Origin: CG03 sp034660675
Lineage (GTDB): Bacteria > CG03
Assembly (NCBI GenBank): GCA_034660675.1
Contig: JAYEJT010000022.1
Coordinates: forward strand, 1-5,111
Length of the DNA stretch: 5,111 nucleotides
Reading direction: 5' to 3'
Made by a program: the position numbers and the translations under genes. Shown here piece by piece: positions 4,652 through 5,111 of the stretch. The notes beneath the pieces are model-generated. The model had not been told where the DNA came from and searched no databases. It worked only from the letters and a program-made list of their open reading frames with translations. Every line of letters begins with the position of its first letter. Within the stretch, counting starts at the first letter, position 1.

Positions 4652-5111
4652 TTATTTTTCCTGAGCGCCGAAAATTTCCTCTTCCATTCTTTTGATTTCG
4701 GCATCCATCTCAGACAGTTCTTCTTTGGGCGGCTCCGCCTTTTCGGGTTTCGGAGCGGGTTTGACCGGCTTGGCAATAGGCGGTTCAATAATAGCAGGTT
4801 CTGTTTTTTCGGGTTTCCCCGGGGGTTTTTCGGGCTCGGGCTTCTCTTTTTTGATTTTCGGTTCCGGCCTTTCGGGTTTCGGAGCGGGTTTGACAATAAC
4901 CGGCTCTTTGACAGGTTCCTCTTCCACATAAACATCAGAAAGTTTTTCTTCCGGCGGCTCCGCTTTTTCGGGTTTGGGAACAGACTTGACGGGTTTGACA
5001 CTTTTCTCTCTCACCGGAGTTCTTATGCCGTCAAGATTAGCCGGTAAAACAAGCTCCTTAGGCGGAGAAAAGCGGAAAACCATCTGAATACGGTGTGACC
5101 CGGAATTGTCT
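4652..5111 (-). CDS. C-terminal part of probable outer-membrane protein with Pro/Lys/Glu tail
   Basis: The frame stops at 4654-4652 and stays open to the right edge, so the true start lies outside the window. The ATG at 5083 is only an internal Met: the nine upstream codons read DNSGSHRIQ and continue into MVFRFSPP. GSHRIQMVFRF has the alternating pattern and aromatic ending of the last strand of an outer-membrane beta-barrel, and is reminiscent of PorV/PorQ-type proteins. About 138 residues follow, dominated by PKPEK, EPP and KPEP runs, with related blocks PKPEKAEPPEEKLSD and PKPEKAEPPKEELSE 75 residues apart. The end (about EELSEMDAEIKRMEEEIFG) is likely a charged helix. The tail would be expected in the periplasm and should be disordered or extended. 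It converges on the helicase gene with 8 bp between stops. The barrel assignment is inference from one strand. Confidence 0.65.
   Translation of the reverse strand, partial: DNSGSHRIQMVFRFSPPKELVLPANLDGIRTPVREKSVKPVKSVPKPEKAEPPEEKLSDVYVEEEPVKEPVIVKPAPKPERPEPKIKKEKPEPEKPPGKPEKTEPAIIEPPIAKPVKPAPKPEKAEPPKEELSEMDAEIKRMEEEIFGAQEK
4741..4894. repeat. Two identical 25-bp copies inside the Pro/Lys/Glu tail
   Basis: Positions 4741-4765 and 4870-4894 are identical over 25 bp, beginning TTTCGGGTTTCGG and ending GGGTTTGAC, offset by 129 bp (43 codons). On the coding (minus) strand they encode VKPAPKPE. A third, diverged copy lies near 4965-4999. Identity at the DNA level, including synonymous positions, suggests recent internal duplication within the tail. 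Confidence 0.8.

Noticed and set aside
4643..4660. Terminator between the convergent helicase and tail genes
   Set aside because: AAAAGCTTTT is a loopless A/T-rich palindrome with no stable stem, so no intrinsic terminator can be supported there.
4692..4931. Ser/Gly-rich 79-codon plus-strand frame
   Set aside because: It is the antisense reading of the Pro/Lys/Glu repeat tail, whose codons give Gly/Ser-rich runs when reversed.
4552..5001. 149-codon minus-strand frame rich in Arg/Lys/Asn/Pro
   Set aside because: It is a frame-shifted reading of the same tail that also runs into the helicase gene. The frame ending at 4652 continues a beta-strand-like segment and is the better one.

Overview
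The window is chromosomal-type bacterial DNA of intermediate base composition, with many A-runs inside genes and compact gene spacing. It probably comes from a Gram-negative, outer-membrane-bearing lineage: the right-edge gene ends in what looks like the last strand of an outer-membrane beta-barrel followed by a long Pro/Lys/Glu tail. The combination of a DUF5679-type mini zinc-ribbon protein, a RecD2-type helicase and such a barrel protein would fit an uncultured group such as Elusimicrobiota or a related candidate phylum. That assignment is inference only.

Layout. Positions 1-117 hold three 39-bp tandem repeats, each starting with TTGACA, and the array may continue beyond the left edge. A small forward gene (246-392, 48 aa, two CxxC knuckles) follows with a good ribosome binding site, and an excellent intrinsic terminator lies at 420-459. 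On the minus strand, 488-1261 encodes a complete exodeoxyribonuclease III (AP endonuclease, ExoA/Xth family). Next comes a 396-bp non-genic spacer (1262-1657) with an imperfect inverted repeat and short open frames, which looks like a decayed or dispersed repeat element. To its right, two overlapping forward genes encode a standalone PD-(D/E)XK nuclease with a probable Fe-S cluster (1658-2458) and a RecD2-like superfamily 1B helicase (2451-4643). The last gene (minus, 4652 to the right edge) is cut by the window and converges on the helicase gene with only 8 bp between them.

The centre of the window is therefore a small DNA-processing neighbourhood: an AP endonuclease/3'-5' exonuclease gene diverges from a nuclease-helicase pair across one shared spacer. 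The pair resembles a minimal split version of the helicase-plus-nuclease arrangement of AddAB/RecBCD-type systems, but its joint function is inferred from the overlap and family membership. Nothing visible marks it as a defence island: there is no CRISPR array, no cas1/cas2, no transposase and no tRNA. The best candidates for something undescribed are the nuclease-helicase bicistron, the two repeat structures, and the barrel protein with a C-terminal charged tail.
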